Source: Lachnospiraceae bacterium
GTDB taxonomy: Bacteria > Bacillota > Clostridia > Lachnospirales > Lachnospiraceae
Length of the DNA: 37,843 nucleotides
Assembly: GCA_028689715.1 (NCBI GenBank)
Contig: JAQVCQ010000014.1
Location: forward strand, 1-37,843
Direction: 5' to 3'
The position numbers and the translations under genes are program-made. Under the pieces are notes generated by a model. The model was not told the origin of the DNA. It made no database searches and worked only from the letters and a program-made list of their open reading frames with translations. Position 1 is the stretch's first letter; every line of letters starts with the position of its first letter. Positions 7,662-14,509 of the stretch are shown in pieces.

Positions 7662-7700
7662 ACCGGTGAACCCTCGGCTCTGTCGAGATTCACCGGTTTT
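7662..7700 (+). terminator. Hairpin after the R-M operon
   Basis: A perfect 9-bp stem ACCGGTGAA/TTCACCGGT (7662-7670 and 7689-7697) is followed by T-rich DNA. It may end the R-M operon. Its loop contains the CGGCTCTGTCGA shared with 1236-1247, so the dyad could equally be part of a recombinase attachment site. Confidence 0.55.
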
Positions 7701-7822
7701 ATTATGGCGAATTCGCCACAATTAAAGGCGGTAAAATTTTCTGAAAGTATCTTTTATATGCGGCTGGATACGATTGTAAATGTGTGTACTGCAAACGGGT
7801 ACATTTGTACCATGAACGGAAA

Positions 7823-7884
7823 TGTTCATACACGAATATACCCTGCCATACTCAAACGGAACCATTTGGAAATGTTCGTATAAT
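7823..7884 (+). promoter_or_regulatory. Promoter and operator repeats of the trbN-traJ-traI operon
   Basis: TGTTCGTA (7873-7880) overlaps a consensus -10 box TATAAT (7879-7884). A variant copy TGTTCATA lies 50 bp upstream (7823-7830). Both are preceded by GGAAA. The same TGTTCGTA core appears twice at the tra/trb promoter near 35650-35680. No good -35 hexamer is visible, which is common where an activator or repressor governs the promoter. Function is inferred. Confidence 0.55.
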
Positions 7885-7939
7885 TTCTCCAAACCCCTCC
7901 TAAAATATTCCCTCGTATGCTACTGTTTCTCGGATTTCG

Positions 7940-8000
7940 AGGACAGGACAGAGGAAGTGTACCCACCTTCGGTGGCTCCATTCCTGTCCTGCCCTGCGGG
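7940..8000 (+). other. oriT: Origin of transfer (oriT), RP4-like
   Basis: A 9-bp inverted repeat AGGACAGGA/TCCTGTCCT (7940-7948 and 7982-7990) encloses a small hairpin CCACC-TTC-GGTGG (7963-7975). It is followed at once by TCCTGCCC. RP4 oriT has the same plan: a GTGAAG/CTTCAC outer repeat, an ACCCGC-TCG-CGGGT inner hairpin, then TATCCTG/CCC with the nick after TCCTG. By analogy the nick would be after G7991. The site lies directly upstream of trbN, traJ and traI. The comparison rests on my recollection of RP4 oriT. Confidence 0.75.
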
Positions 8001-8049
8001 GCTGCTTATTCGCGGTTCCGCTCAACGCAAATCAAGAGGCAGTTACCCC

Positions 8050-8688
8050 ATGAAAAAGCTATTCGCGCTGGCCGTTCTGTTTTGTCTGCATACGTCCGCA
8101 CTCGCAACGGAGCCAGGGCCACCCCCGCCACTGGTGGAAGCCATAGCCCGGCAGGAATCCGGGCTGAACCCGCTGGCGGTCAATATCGGCGGGAAATCAT
8201 TTTACCCGGCCACGCGGGAAGAAGCCGAGCTGCTTATACGGAGGGCGATTGCGGCGGGCCAGTCGTTTGACGTGGGCAAATTCCAGATCAATAGCTGGTG
8301 GATGGAACGGCTTGCCCTCGATCCGTTTTCACTTCTCGATCCAGCCACAAATGAGCGTTGGGGAAAATGGATACTGGCGGAAGAAATAGCCCGCCACGGC
8401 CTGAACTGGAAAGCCGTAGGTAAATATCACTCCCCCGACCCGGAACGCGGTAGACAATACGCCTGGCTCGTTTATCGGCACTATGCGGGCCAAAGAGCCT
8501 CTACCCCCAAAGTGGAGGTTTTCCATGCCAAGCAAAAAACTCATACTCAGAACATACCTGACACCAGAGGAACACGCGCAAATCAGAACATCGGCCAGCA
8601 AAGCGGGTCTGTCCCTTTCCACGTTCAGCAAAAAGGTGTGCCTTGGGTTTTCCGTCCCAAGTCTGGAGCATCAGGAGGCAAGGATTGA
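8050..8688 (+). CDS. trbN: TrbN-like lytic transglycosylase (VirB1 role)
   Basis: A 212-residue protein, very near the 211 residues of RP4 TrbN. A signal peptide occupies about 1-20 (MKKLFALAVLFCLHTSALAT), so it acts in the periplasm. The transglycosylase fold follows, with the likely catalytic glutamate in IARQESGLNP (about residue 36) and DVGKFQINSWWMERL. Such enzymes open the peptidoglycan locally so the type IV secretion channel can be assembled. I chose the ATG at 8050 because the signal peptide begins there; the frame's upstream extension covers oriT. It overlaps the start of traJ by 164 bp in another frame, and its last ~50 residues (in that overlap) look unstructured. Confidence 0.85.
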   Translation: MKKLFALAVLFCLHTSALATEPGPPPPLVEAIARQESGLNPLAVNIGGKSFYPATREEAELLIRRAIAAGQSFDVGKFQINSWWMERLALDPFSLLDPATNERWGKWILAEEIARHGLNWKAVGKYHSPDPERGRQYAWLVYRHYAGQRASTPKVEVFHAKQKTHTQNIPDTRGTRANQNIGQQSGSVPFHVQQKGVPWVFRPKSGASGGKD

Positions 8689-8842
8689 GTTGCGCCGACT
8701 CAAAGGCGACCTGGGCAGACTTGGCGGGCTGGTGAAACAGGCATTGGCAAACGGCGCGGATAAGCAGACGGTTCACCGCCTTTTGCACGAACTGGACGCC
8801 CGGCAACGGGAACTCCAGCAGGCTATAGCGGTGATACGATGA
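8525..8842 (+). CDS. traJ: TraJ-like relaxosome accessory protein
   Basis: A 105-residue DNA-binding protein matching RP4 TraJ in plan. An N-terminal ribbon-helix-helix region (LILRTYLTPEEHAQIRTSA, then GLSLSTFSK) is followed by RRLKGDLGRLGGLVKQAL, which corresponds to the conserved GDLGRLGGL of TraJ. TraJ binds the inverted repeat of oriT and lets the relaxase TraI find nic. Start at the ATG of 8525 with GGAGG just upstream; it overlaps the end of trbN and its own stop overlaps the start of traI (ATGA), giving coupled translation. Its binding target is presumably the 9-bp repeat at 7940-7990. Confidence 0.88.
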   Translation: MPSKKLILRTYLTPEEHAQIRTSASKAGLSLSTFSKKVCLGFSVPSLEHQEARIELRRLKGDLGRLGGLVKQALANGADKQTVHRLLHELDARQRELQQAIAVIR

Positions 8843-10512
8843 TCAGCCAAAAAAAGAAGATCAGCCCGGAAAATGACAACTACACCCGTCTTGCCGACTA
8901 CATTGCAGATGCCGGACATAAAGGTGAAAAAAGCCTCATGCACTGGTGCGCCGGATGCCTTGGGGATGATGATTACCAGAACGGCATAGCCGAGGCCGTG
9001 GACGTTCAAACCATGAACACCCGCACCACGAAAAACAAAACCTACCACCTTGTTATCAGTTTCCGCCCGGAGGACGAGGCAAAGTTGACGCCGGAGGTGT
9101 TCAGGGCCATCGAAGAACGCTTTGCCGCCGCCTTGGGATACACCGACCACCAGCGGCATTGCGGCGTTCACAAAAACACCGCCAATCTCCATATGCACAT
9201 AGCCTACAACATGATCCACCCGGAGAAGCATACCCGGCATGAGCCGTTCCGCGATTACTGGAAGCGGGACACCGTATGCCGGGAGTTGGAGCAGGAATAT
9301 GCCCTTGTGGTCGATAATGGCCGACACAAAGATAAACAGCGGTCATTGGGCGAAAAAGCCGCGCTTATTGAAGCCCATACCGGCCAACAATCCTTTGAAT
9401 CGTATGCCAAGGCCCACAGGGATGCCCTTTTGCACGTTCTGCCAGCGGAACCGGATTGGCAAACGCTCCATGAGGAACTTGCCCGCTATGGCATGGAGAT
9501 AAAACCCCACGGCAGCGGCTTGGTCATAGCTGATCGCCATAACCAGCGGCATACCGTAAGGGCCAGTTCGGTAAGCAGGGATTTATCACTGAAAAGGCTG
9601 GAAGAAAAATTGGGGCCGTATCTTCCGGCGCGGAGCTTGGAAAAGGTGACGGAGCAAAGCCGCTATCAGCACACCCCGTTACACCGATCACCGGAGCGCG
9701 GCGCTTTATATGCGGAATATCAGCAAGGCATTGAGAAGCGCAAAACCAGTTTGGATACGGTCAAGGAGCGGGAAGATGCGGCGCTTGTGGCAATCAAGGA
9801 AAAATGGGCGGCTAAGCGCCGGGAACTGGAAAAACTGAATATAGCCAAAAAGAACCGCCGCAATTTGCTGCAACTCGCCCGGAAGCATGAAGCCGAGGAA
9901 ACCGCCAGGGCGAAACTGCCGTTTCACTCTCCCCGTGAGGCCATACGCGGAGAAATTCCTTTCACTTCATGGAATGGCTTTCTGCAATATAAGGCGGATC
10001 AGGGCAATGAAACGGCTTTAGCAATTTTGCGCTCCAAGTTGGAAACAGCGGAGCCAGATCGGGAGCCGCAAGCAGCCGTGGCAAAAGACTGGTCACAGCA
10101 CGGCAAAGAACAGTTTGCAACGAACCGTGCGGAAATCCGGGCTGTGTACGCGGCCAGGGAGCTTGCCGCCCTGGAGAATGACAATGTGAGCAGCCAGGGG
10201 AAAAAACAGCTTTTGGCGGTACTACGCATGGAGCGGCTTGCCGCAGAGGAAGCGGCACACATACGCGGTTTCTCCGCAAAGGTAGACCGCAAGGGAACCG
10301 TCATTTTTTCCCTGCCCGGTGGTGGGAGGATTCTGGATAGTGGGCGGGAGCTTTTCTTTTCGGGAAATAATGAAGCAGCCCGGCATGTGGCCGTCCGGTA
10401 TGCACAGAAAAAATGGGGAAAGAGTCTGCATGTAGAGGGAAACAAGATTGTGTGGCAGGAACGGAATATTGAAAAAGACCGGAGTAGGAAGCCGCAGAAC
10501 ATGGAGCGTTAG
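8839..10512 (+). CDS. traI: MOB_P relaxase TraI
   Basis: A 557-residue relaxase of the MOB_P (RP4 TraI) class, which nicks oriT and stays covalently bound to the 5' end of the transferred strand. The likely catalytic tyrosine is Tyr15 in NDNYTRLADYI. The metal-binding histidine motif is HKNTANLHMHIAYN, with His111, His118 and His120. The relaxase domain covers about 1-280. The C-terminal part is helical, charged and repetitive, and is shorter than RP4 TraI (732 residues), with no primase or helicase domain seen; a primase is encoded separately at 19135-21354. The gene ends next to the converging xre gene (stops at 10512 and 10513), and no terminator was found between them. Confidence 0.92.
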   Translation: MISQKKKISPENDNYTRLADYIADAGHKGEKSLMHWCAGCLGDDDYQNGIAEAVDVQTMNTRTTKNKTYHLVISFRPEDEAKLTPEVFRAIEERFAAALGYTDHQRHCGVHKNTANLHMHIAYNMIHPEKHTRHEPFRDYWKRDTVCRELEQEYALVVDNGRHKDKQRSLGEKAALIEAHTGQQSFESYAKAHRDALLHVLPAEPDWQTLHEELARYGMEIKPHGSGLVIADRHNQRHTVRASSVSRDLSLKRLEEKLGPYLPARSLEKVTEQSRYQHTPLHRSPERGALYAEYQQGIEKRKTSLDTVKEREDAALVAIKEKWAAKRRELEKLNIAKKNRRNLLQLARKHEAEETARAKLPFHSPREAIRGEIPFTSWNGFLQYKADQGNETALAILRSKLETAEPDREPQAAVAKDWSQHGKEQFATNRAEIRAVYAARELAALENDNVSSQGKKQLLAVLRMERLAAEEAAHIRGFSAKVDRKGTVIFSLPGGGRILDSGRELFFSGNNEAARHVAVRYAQKKWGKSLHVEGNKIVWQERNIEKDRSRKPQNMER

Positions 10513-10755
10513 CTACTTTTGCTCCATCTTCTCCGCTACAGGATCAAGCAGTTTTCCGGGGGTTATGTCCAGGGCCTTGGCAATGCGGAGAATCATGGCG
10601 AGGCTTGGTTGCCTTGTTCCATTTTCAAGGGCGCTGATGAAAGGTCTGATTACATCAACTCTTTCGCTAAGTTGCTCTTGGGTCAGTTGTTTTTCAAGCC
10701 TGTATGCTCTTAGGACCTCCCCGAATAGTTTATTATTTTGGCGCGTTACTGTCAT
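10513..10755 (-). CDS. XRE-family repressor
   Basis: An 80-residue Cro/C1-type regulator. The HTH spans about 10-65 (FGEVLRAYRLEKQLTQEQLSERV, then RPFISALENGTRQPS and ILRIAKALDITPGKLL), a textbook XRE domain. I start at the ATG of 10755; the open frame extends upstream from a TTG but that would run over two dyads. There is no ribosome site, and a TATACT -10 box at 10764-10769 would start transcription almost at the ATG, so the message may be leaderless. The start codon lies inside a dyad, suggesting self-repression. It converges on traI. It may be the master repressor of transfer or excision, as in many ICEs; this is inference. Confidence 0.85.
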   Translation of the reverse strand: MTVTRQNNKLFGEVLRAYRLEKQLTQEQLSERVDVIRPFISALENGTRQPSLAMILRIAKALDITPGKLLDPVAEKMEQK

Positions 10756-10766
10756 ATTAAGACAGT
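10748..10766. promoter_or_regulatory. Operator dyad overlapping the xre start and -10
   Basis: A perfect 6-bp inverted repeat ACTGTC/GACAGT with 7-bp spacing (10748-10753 and 10761-10766) covers the ATG of the xre gene and touches its likely -10 box TATACT (10764-10769, minus strand). This is a typical site for autorepression by an XRE dimer. Confidence 0.6.
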
Positions 10767-10788
10767 ATAGCCGAGAGGGAAAAATTTG

Positions 10789-10810
10789 TTTGATAGCGGT
10801 AGCTATCAAA
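10789..10810. promoter_or_regulatory. 9-bp dyad upstream of xre
   Basis: A perfect inverted repeat TTTGATAGC/GCTATCAAA with a 4-bp spacer lies upstream of the xre promoter. It does not resemble the ACTGTC dyad, so a different protein may bind it, or it may form an RNA hairpin. Confidence 0.5.
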
Positions 10811-10867
10811 GGTGGCGATTAACGTGCCCACACTTGTGGGCACAAAGGTTAAAGATTGGGCAATAGA

Positions 10868-11062
10868 CTATTTGCGTTTAAGAAGCGCCAGAAAGGTTCG
10901 TATGGATTCCTGTACAGCCATTGCAGCAGGAGGGAGCGCCTTGGCATACTCATCTTTGTATTCACGCCTATGCGCTTCACATATAGGGAAAAGCATATCA
11001 AGTAATTCTTGGCTCAACTTTTCAAAATCTTCCAGCCGACAGTCTTTATTGCTCTTATACAT
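10868..11062 (-). CDS. Small hypothetical protein, paralogue of 36075-36302
   Basis: A 64-residue, mostly helical acidic-basic protein of unknown function. It has QELLDMLFPICE (about 19-30) and PPAAMAVQESIRTFLALLK (about 44-62). The protein at 36075-36302 near the other end of the element has the same two blocks (QELLDLTIDLCE and TAAAMSVQGSVNTFLAVNR), so they form a small family within this ICE. Start at the ATG of 11062 with GGAG upstream. It follows the xre promoter region, in the same direction. No signal peptide, metal site or HTH is visible. Confidence 0.65.
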   Translation of the reverse strand: MYKSNKDCRLEDFEKLSQELLDMLFPICEAHRREYKDEYAKALPPAAMAVQESIRTFLALLKRK

Positions 11063-11116
11063 GCCACAACTCCTTTTGGAGTTTCCGGCACACCGCTACG
11101 ATGCTGAGCCATATAA

Positions 11117-11145
11117 AAAACCGCTCGTAATAATACAAAGCGGTT
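11117..11145 (-). terminator. Probable terminator upstream of 11062
   Basis: An inverted repeat AACCGCT/AGCGGTT (11119-11125 and 11139-11145) is followed on the minus strand by a run of six T. It would stop minus-strand transcription entering from the cargo block. Confidence 0.5.
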
Positions 11146-11328
11146 ATTAAACGCCACAAGCAAGAAACACCTGTCTGTTTCTCAAAAACAACGCACAAAG
11201 GCATCAGGCACATACAAAGTGCAGTATGCTGATGTTAAATACCTCGCTGTGCGCAGCAGCTTGGGTCGTTTATGATTAGTGTGAGTACTATATGTTTCTA
11301 TAAACCTCAAAAATGATAAAGGTTACCC
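11146..11328. other. Intergenic stretch left of the MITE
   Basis: No gene is seen. ATGATAAA at 11313-11320 and TTTATCAT at 11465-11472 are an inverted pair on either side of the MITE, perhaps a disrupted hairpin or remnant of the insertion site. Confidence 0.4.
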
Positions 11329-11460
11329 CAATGCTGTCCGGCTAAGGTGCGTTAAATATGTTCAAAATCTCCGAGGTTTATGCTACAAAACAGTTGCATA
11401 ACCCATTGCAGCCCAAGGAGATTTTGAACATATTTAACGCACCTTAGCCGGACAGCATTG
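11329..11460. mobile_element. 132-bp MITE derived from the IS4-family element
   Basis: A near-palindrome with perfect 44-bp arms (11329-11372 and 11417-11460) around a 44-bp centre. Positions 11329-11431 are identical to the first 103 bp of the IS at 14510-14612. The right arm is an inverted copy of the same IS left end, so both termini are the IS's left inverted repeat (CAATGCTGTCCGGCTAAGG). It has no coding capacity and could be moved by the IS transposase. The transcript would form a very long hairpin. No target-site duplication was found. Confidence 0.93.
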
Positions 11461-11797
11461 CGGATTTATCATAGACGCATCGTATACATATCCATTTAAT
11501 TTGGGGAAAGTAACCCTTATGCCTATTGGTGGAGCACTTTGGACGAGCAGCCAGCATAATGACTATTATTATGGTGTAAGCGATAAAGAGGCTCGCAAAA
11601 GCGGTCTCAAAAGCTATGATGCTGACAGCGGGGTTTCCCCCTATGTGGGAATTGATGTCAAAGTCGATCTCTCTGAGAATTGGAATATTTTCATGAACAC
11701 GAGAGCCACCTTTTTGAGTGATGAAATAACTGACAGTCCTATGGTTGATGAAGATGTAAAATACAGCTTTGGTGCGGGAATTACCTATCGCTTTTGA
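11461..11797 (+). pseudogene. mipA/ompV-family outer membrane protein, C-terminal remnant
   Basis: The frame is open from the MITE edge to the stop at 11797 and encodes about 112 residues beginning GFIIDASYTYPFNLGKVTL. The sequence (NDYYYGVSDKEARKSG, then SPMVDED and a final GAGITYRF ending in phenylalanine) matches the C-terminal half of MipA/OmpV outer-membrane beta-barrel proteins. A full protein would be about 250 residues, so the signal peptide and first half are missing. The break coincides exactly with the MITE. No N-terminal part was found to the left of the MITE, so it was lost by deletion or never carried. Presumably non-functional. Confidence 0.8.
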
Positions 11798-11847
11798 TCA
11801 TAAACATCACAATGAAGCTTCCGGCTTATTGTCGGCATATCGATGGA

Positions 11848-11884
11848 TACAACAAAAGCCCCTAAAAATGGGGCTTTTGTTGTA
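11848..11884. terminator. Strong hairpin after the mipA remnant
   Basis: A perfect 15-bp stem (TACAACAAAAGCCCC and its complement at 11848-11862 and 11870-11884) with a 7-nt loop. Placed 50 bp after the mipA stop and facing the converging rhodanese gene, it probably terminates in both directions. Confidence 0.8.
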
Positions 11885-11989
11885 TATAAATGGGGGCGCT
11901 TTTCCGGCTTGCTTTAGGCTGAATAGAATTAAAGGCTCTCGACTGGTTGGGGTGCATCCCACTAGCCAGAATGGCTCCCAGCGTAACAG

Positions 11990-12412
11990 CTACTGCGTTG
12001 CGGGCCGAGCACCTGTGGCGATTTCATAGGGCCAATCGTTAATACCTCCAAAATCGTACACTTGCGTGTATCCAATTTTGATAAGATCATTTGCTGCTAT
12101 GGCACTTCTACGACCACTACGGCAATAAATGAGAACCACCGCATCTTTATCAGGAAGTTCGGAAGCAGCACGGCTTTTCACTTCCGTATAAGGGATCAGG
12201 ATAGTTCCTTTTATGTGCCGTTCCTGAAGTTCTTCTTCTGTTCTTACGTCAAGCAGCACATAGGGATCTCCGCTATCCATGATAGCCTTTGCCTGTTGCG
12301 CTGAAAGCTTTTTATACGCCGCGGCGCCGCTGTCCTGGACGCCGAATCCCATGCCCAACAAGACGAAAGACAAAGCCCCAAATAACATGGCGGCGACTGT
12401 TTTTTTCCACAT
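11990..12412 (-). CDS. Exported rhodanese-like protein
   Basis: A 140-residue protein with an N-terminal signal peptide or anchor (MWKKTVAAMLFGALSFVLLG), so it is periplasmic. A single rhodanese domain occupies about 35-135. It includes YVLLDVRTEEELQERHIKGT and the active-site loop YCRSGRRSA, with the catalytic cysteine that carries persulfide sulfur. Rhodaneses transfer sulfane sulfur to acceptors such as cyanide or thiols. AAAGGAGA precedes the ATG at 12412. It lies between the mipA remnant and the chemoreceptor, in the MITE/IS-bounded cargo, and looks like an ordinary chromosomal gene that was picked up. Its specific substrate cannot be told from sequence. Confidence 0.88.
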   Translation of the reverse strand: MWKKTVAAMLFGALSFVLLGMGFGVQDSGAAAYKKLSAQQAKAIMDSGDPYVLLDVRTEEELQERHIKGTILIPYTEVKSRAASELPDKDAVVLIYCRSGRRSAIAANDLIKIGYTQVYDFGGINDWPYEIATGARPATQ

Positions 12413-12665
12413 GAAAGATCTCCTTTAAAACGAAGTTAGCGAATCGAAGCTGTTTCGGCGGGAGAATAACGCCGTCATTTGAAAGCGTCAGTGACTTTGT
12501 CACAATACGCTGCGTAGCCGGTGTGAGCGACAAGGGCAATCGGCATGAAGATAGGGGCTTGAGTTGAGCGCCTATCTGATATAGCAAAACGGCCCACTTA
12601 CTATTGTGAGCCGTTCTTTGGGGTGAACTGGTGCCCAAAGAGCTTACACCGAATTTAGCTATAAT
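12413..12665. other. Gap between rhodanese and chemoreceptor genes
   Basis: No gene is seen. It contains the chemoreceptor terminator at 12588-12615 and presumably the rhodanese promoter. An open frame on the minus strand (12312-12638) overlaps the rhodanese in another frame and is not credible. Confidence 0.5.
12588..12615 (-). terminator. Terminator of the chemoreceptor gene
   Basis: An inverted repeat AACGGCCCAC/GTGAGCCGTT (one mismatch) with an 8-nt loop is followed on the minus strand by TTTT, about 50 bp after the receptor's stop codon. Confidence 0.7.
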
Positions 12666-14480
12666 TTATTGTTTCATTTCCGCGACAAGCGCACGCAAGA
12701 GTTGCGCTTGTTGTCTTAACTTACTCACTTCCGCATTGACAGCAGAAACACGATCATTATTGGTCTGCGCCACGGAATCAATGTCCTGAATGTAAGCTGT
12801 CATTTCGGACGTGGAGGCGGACTGCTCCTCAACAGCCGTTGCAATTGCTTGTACTTCTGCTGCCGATTGCTGAACAACTTCCTGTACCTGCTCCAATACT
12901 TGCGCCATGTTTTGCGAAAGAGTCTCTACAGAATCTATCGCATTCACGGCGGTTTCCGTCGACTGTGAGTTGCTGAGCGTCATGTCTTGTATTGTTTTGA
13001 TCGCCTTTTCCACTTCTGTCGTTGATGCCATGGTTTTTTCGGCTAGCTTACGCACTTCGTCCGCAACCACAGCAAACCCTCTACCAGCATCCCCAGCTCT
13101 GGCGGCTTCGATAGCCGCATTAAGGGCCAATAAGTTTGTTTGATCAGCAATATCGTTAATTACACTCATAATTTCGCCTATATCGGCAGAACTTTTTCCC
13201 AATTGCCCCATAGACTCATTCAATGCATAGGTAATTTGCTTCAAGTTTTGCATTGCATTGATCGTATCTCCAGCAAGCTCTGCACTTTTAGCGGCCTCGT
13301 CCTTGGCATGATCTGTCTTTTCGGCGGCGACGGCAGCGCTTCGAGCAACATCCATGACCGTTGTATTCATTTGCTCCATGGCATTTAAGGTTTCATGTAT
13401 TCTGTCAGCCTGCACTGCCGACCCTTGGCTAACGGCCACGGTTTGATCGCCCATAGATTCAGCAGAATTTTCCACATCCATGGCCGCGAGCTCAATTCGC
13501 TCAGCTGCTACGAGCAAAGCTTTTGCACTTTCTGTTGCCGTTTGCATGGCTTGCTGCGCTGCTGCTGCGGATTTTTGGGCATCTTCGGCTTGCCGTGCAG
13601 CTTCTGCTTCCTTCTCTTGAATGGAGGTTATGCTTTCTTTGAGTTTGACTACCATCGCATTCAAACCAGAACGCAATACAGTAATTTCATCTCTACCATT
13701 CAAGGCAAGTTGGACGTTTAGATCACCATTTGCAATAGCTTCAGCCGCTTTGGTTGCCTCATGCATAGGTACAGTTATTGAGCGGGAAATTAATATACAT
13801 ATTGGCAGCACAATAATTAGCAAGCAAGCCAGAATTGTACCAGATACAAACAATAATGTTGAAAATACAATTCCATCCATTTCTTGTATCATTGCAGTTT
13901 TTACAATATCGATATTATCTATGTAAATACCAGTGCCTATAAAATATTCACTACCTTTGATGGGGGTAGAATATGCAAGTTTCAGCGCGTCTTTGAGAGT
14001 GCCATTTGATTGGGGTTTGCCGAAAATATATGTAGTGAAGCCTCCTCCCTTGGCCGCCTGTTTAGCAAGCTCCTGAACATAGAAAACTCCGGTGGAATCT
14101 TTGCGATCTCCAAGATCTTGTCCTTGCAAAGCTTTTTGCGGTGGCAATGCTACGTTCACAGTCCCTTTGTATACGAAATAATAGCCAGAATTATCATCTT
14201 CAAATCGAAACGTATCTATATATTCACGAATAATGGAAAGCTCTTCTTCTTTGTTTGCTGCTGCTTTTATAGCTTTCTCTAAAATACTTGCAGCTGATTC
14301 GACAGCTACCTGAAGTTTATTTTTTTCTCCTGCAAGCATAATATCTTCTATTTTTTGAACAGAGTGTTCTTTTACCAAAGATGCTGTATACACAAGCATA
14401 TATAAAACTAAAAAAATAGCGGCAGCCATTATAGATGTTAAAAAAATAATTCGCGCTCGAATAGAATAGTTGCGAAGCAT
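12666..14480 (-). CDS. Methyl-accepting chemotaxis protein
   Basis: A 604-residue transmembrane chemoreceptor. TM1 is at about 10-30. A periplasmic single-Cache-type sensor (about 40-195, with [19 protein letters not shown] and [19 protein letters not shown]) follows, then TM2 at about 207-232 and a HAMP linker ([21 protein letters not shown]). A long coiled-coil signalling domain carries the conserved hairpin tip ([19 protein letters not shown], then [17 protein letters not shown]). It signals to CheA/CheW at the membrane; sCache_2 receptors often sense small carboxylates, but the ligand here is unknown. No chemotaxis genes are nearby, so it must use the host's pathway. AAAGGAG precedes the ATG at 14480. 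The IS starts only 30 bp upstream, so its native promoter may have been lost. Confidence 0.95.
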   Translation of the reverse strand: MLRNYSIRARIIFLTSIMAAAIFLVLYMLVYTASLVKEHSVQKIEDIMLAGEKNKLQVAVESAASILEKAIKAAANKEEELSIIREYIDTFRFEDDNSGYYFVYKGTVNVALPPQKALQGQDLGDRKDSTGVFYVQELAKQAAKGGGFTTYIFGKPQSNGTLKDALKLAYSTPIKGSEYFIGTGIYIDNIDIVKTAMIQEMDGIVFSTLLFVSGTILACLLIIVLPICILISRSITVPMHEATKAAEAIANGDLNVQLALNGRDEITVLRSGLNAMVVKLKESITSIQEKEAEAARQAEDAQKSAAAAQQAMQTATESAKALLVAAERIELAAMDVENSAESMGDQTVAVSQGSAVQADRIHETLNAMEQMNTTVMDVARSAAVAAEKTDHAKDEAAKSAELAGDTINAMQNLKQITYALNESMGQLGKSSADIGEIMSVINDIADQTNLLALNAAIEAARAGDAGRGFAVVADEVRKLAEKTMASTTEVEKAIKTIQDMTLSNSQSTETAVNAIDSVETLSQNMAQVLEQVQEVVQQSAAEVQAIATAVEEQSASTSEMTAYIQDIDSVAQTNNDRVSAVNAEVSKLRQQAQLLRALVAEMKQ

Positions 14481-14509
14481 ATCAACTCCTTTCGAAATAA
14501 TTTTTGCCG

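Larger units (their letters stand above)
1228..7686. mobile_element. Nested recombinase / ParB pair / type II R-M cassette
   Basis: This block is more A+T-rich than the conjugation backbone. It contains six genes with a self-contained logic: a small regulator, a large serine recombinase, two ParB/RepB-like proteins, a DNA methyltransferase and a PstI-type endonuclease. It separates repA from oriT/traI. The near-direct repeats at 1228-1247 and 7668-7686 share 12 exact bases (CGGCTCTGTCGA) plus an upstream GAAC, and could be the recombinase's attachment sites. Twelve-base matches are expected by chance in a window this size, so the borders are a hypothesis supported mainly by their position. 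Confidence 0.5.
7701..8049 (+). other. Non-coding oriT and promoter region before trbN
   Basis: No gene is seen, although an open frame runs in from 7822. The region contains two AAATGTTC-type operator repeats, a TATAAT -10 box and an RP4-like oriT (separate entries). The trbN start at 8050 follows AAGAGG. Confidence 0.7.

Noticed and set aside
12312..12638. Minus-strand frame of 108 codons
   Set aside because: It overlaps the rhodanese signal peptide region in another frame and the chemoreceptor terminator.
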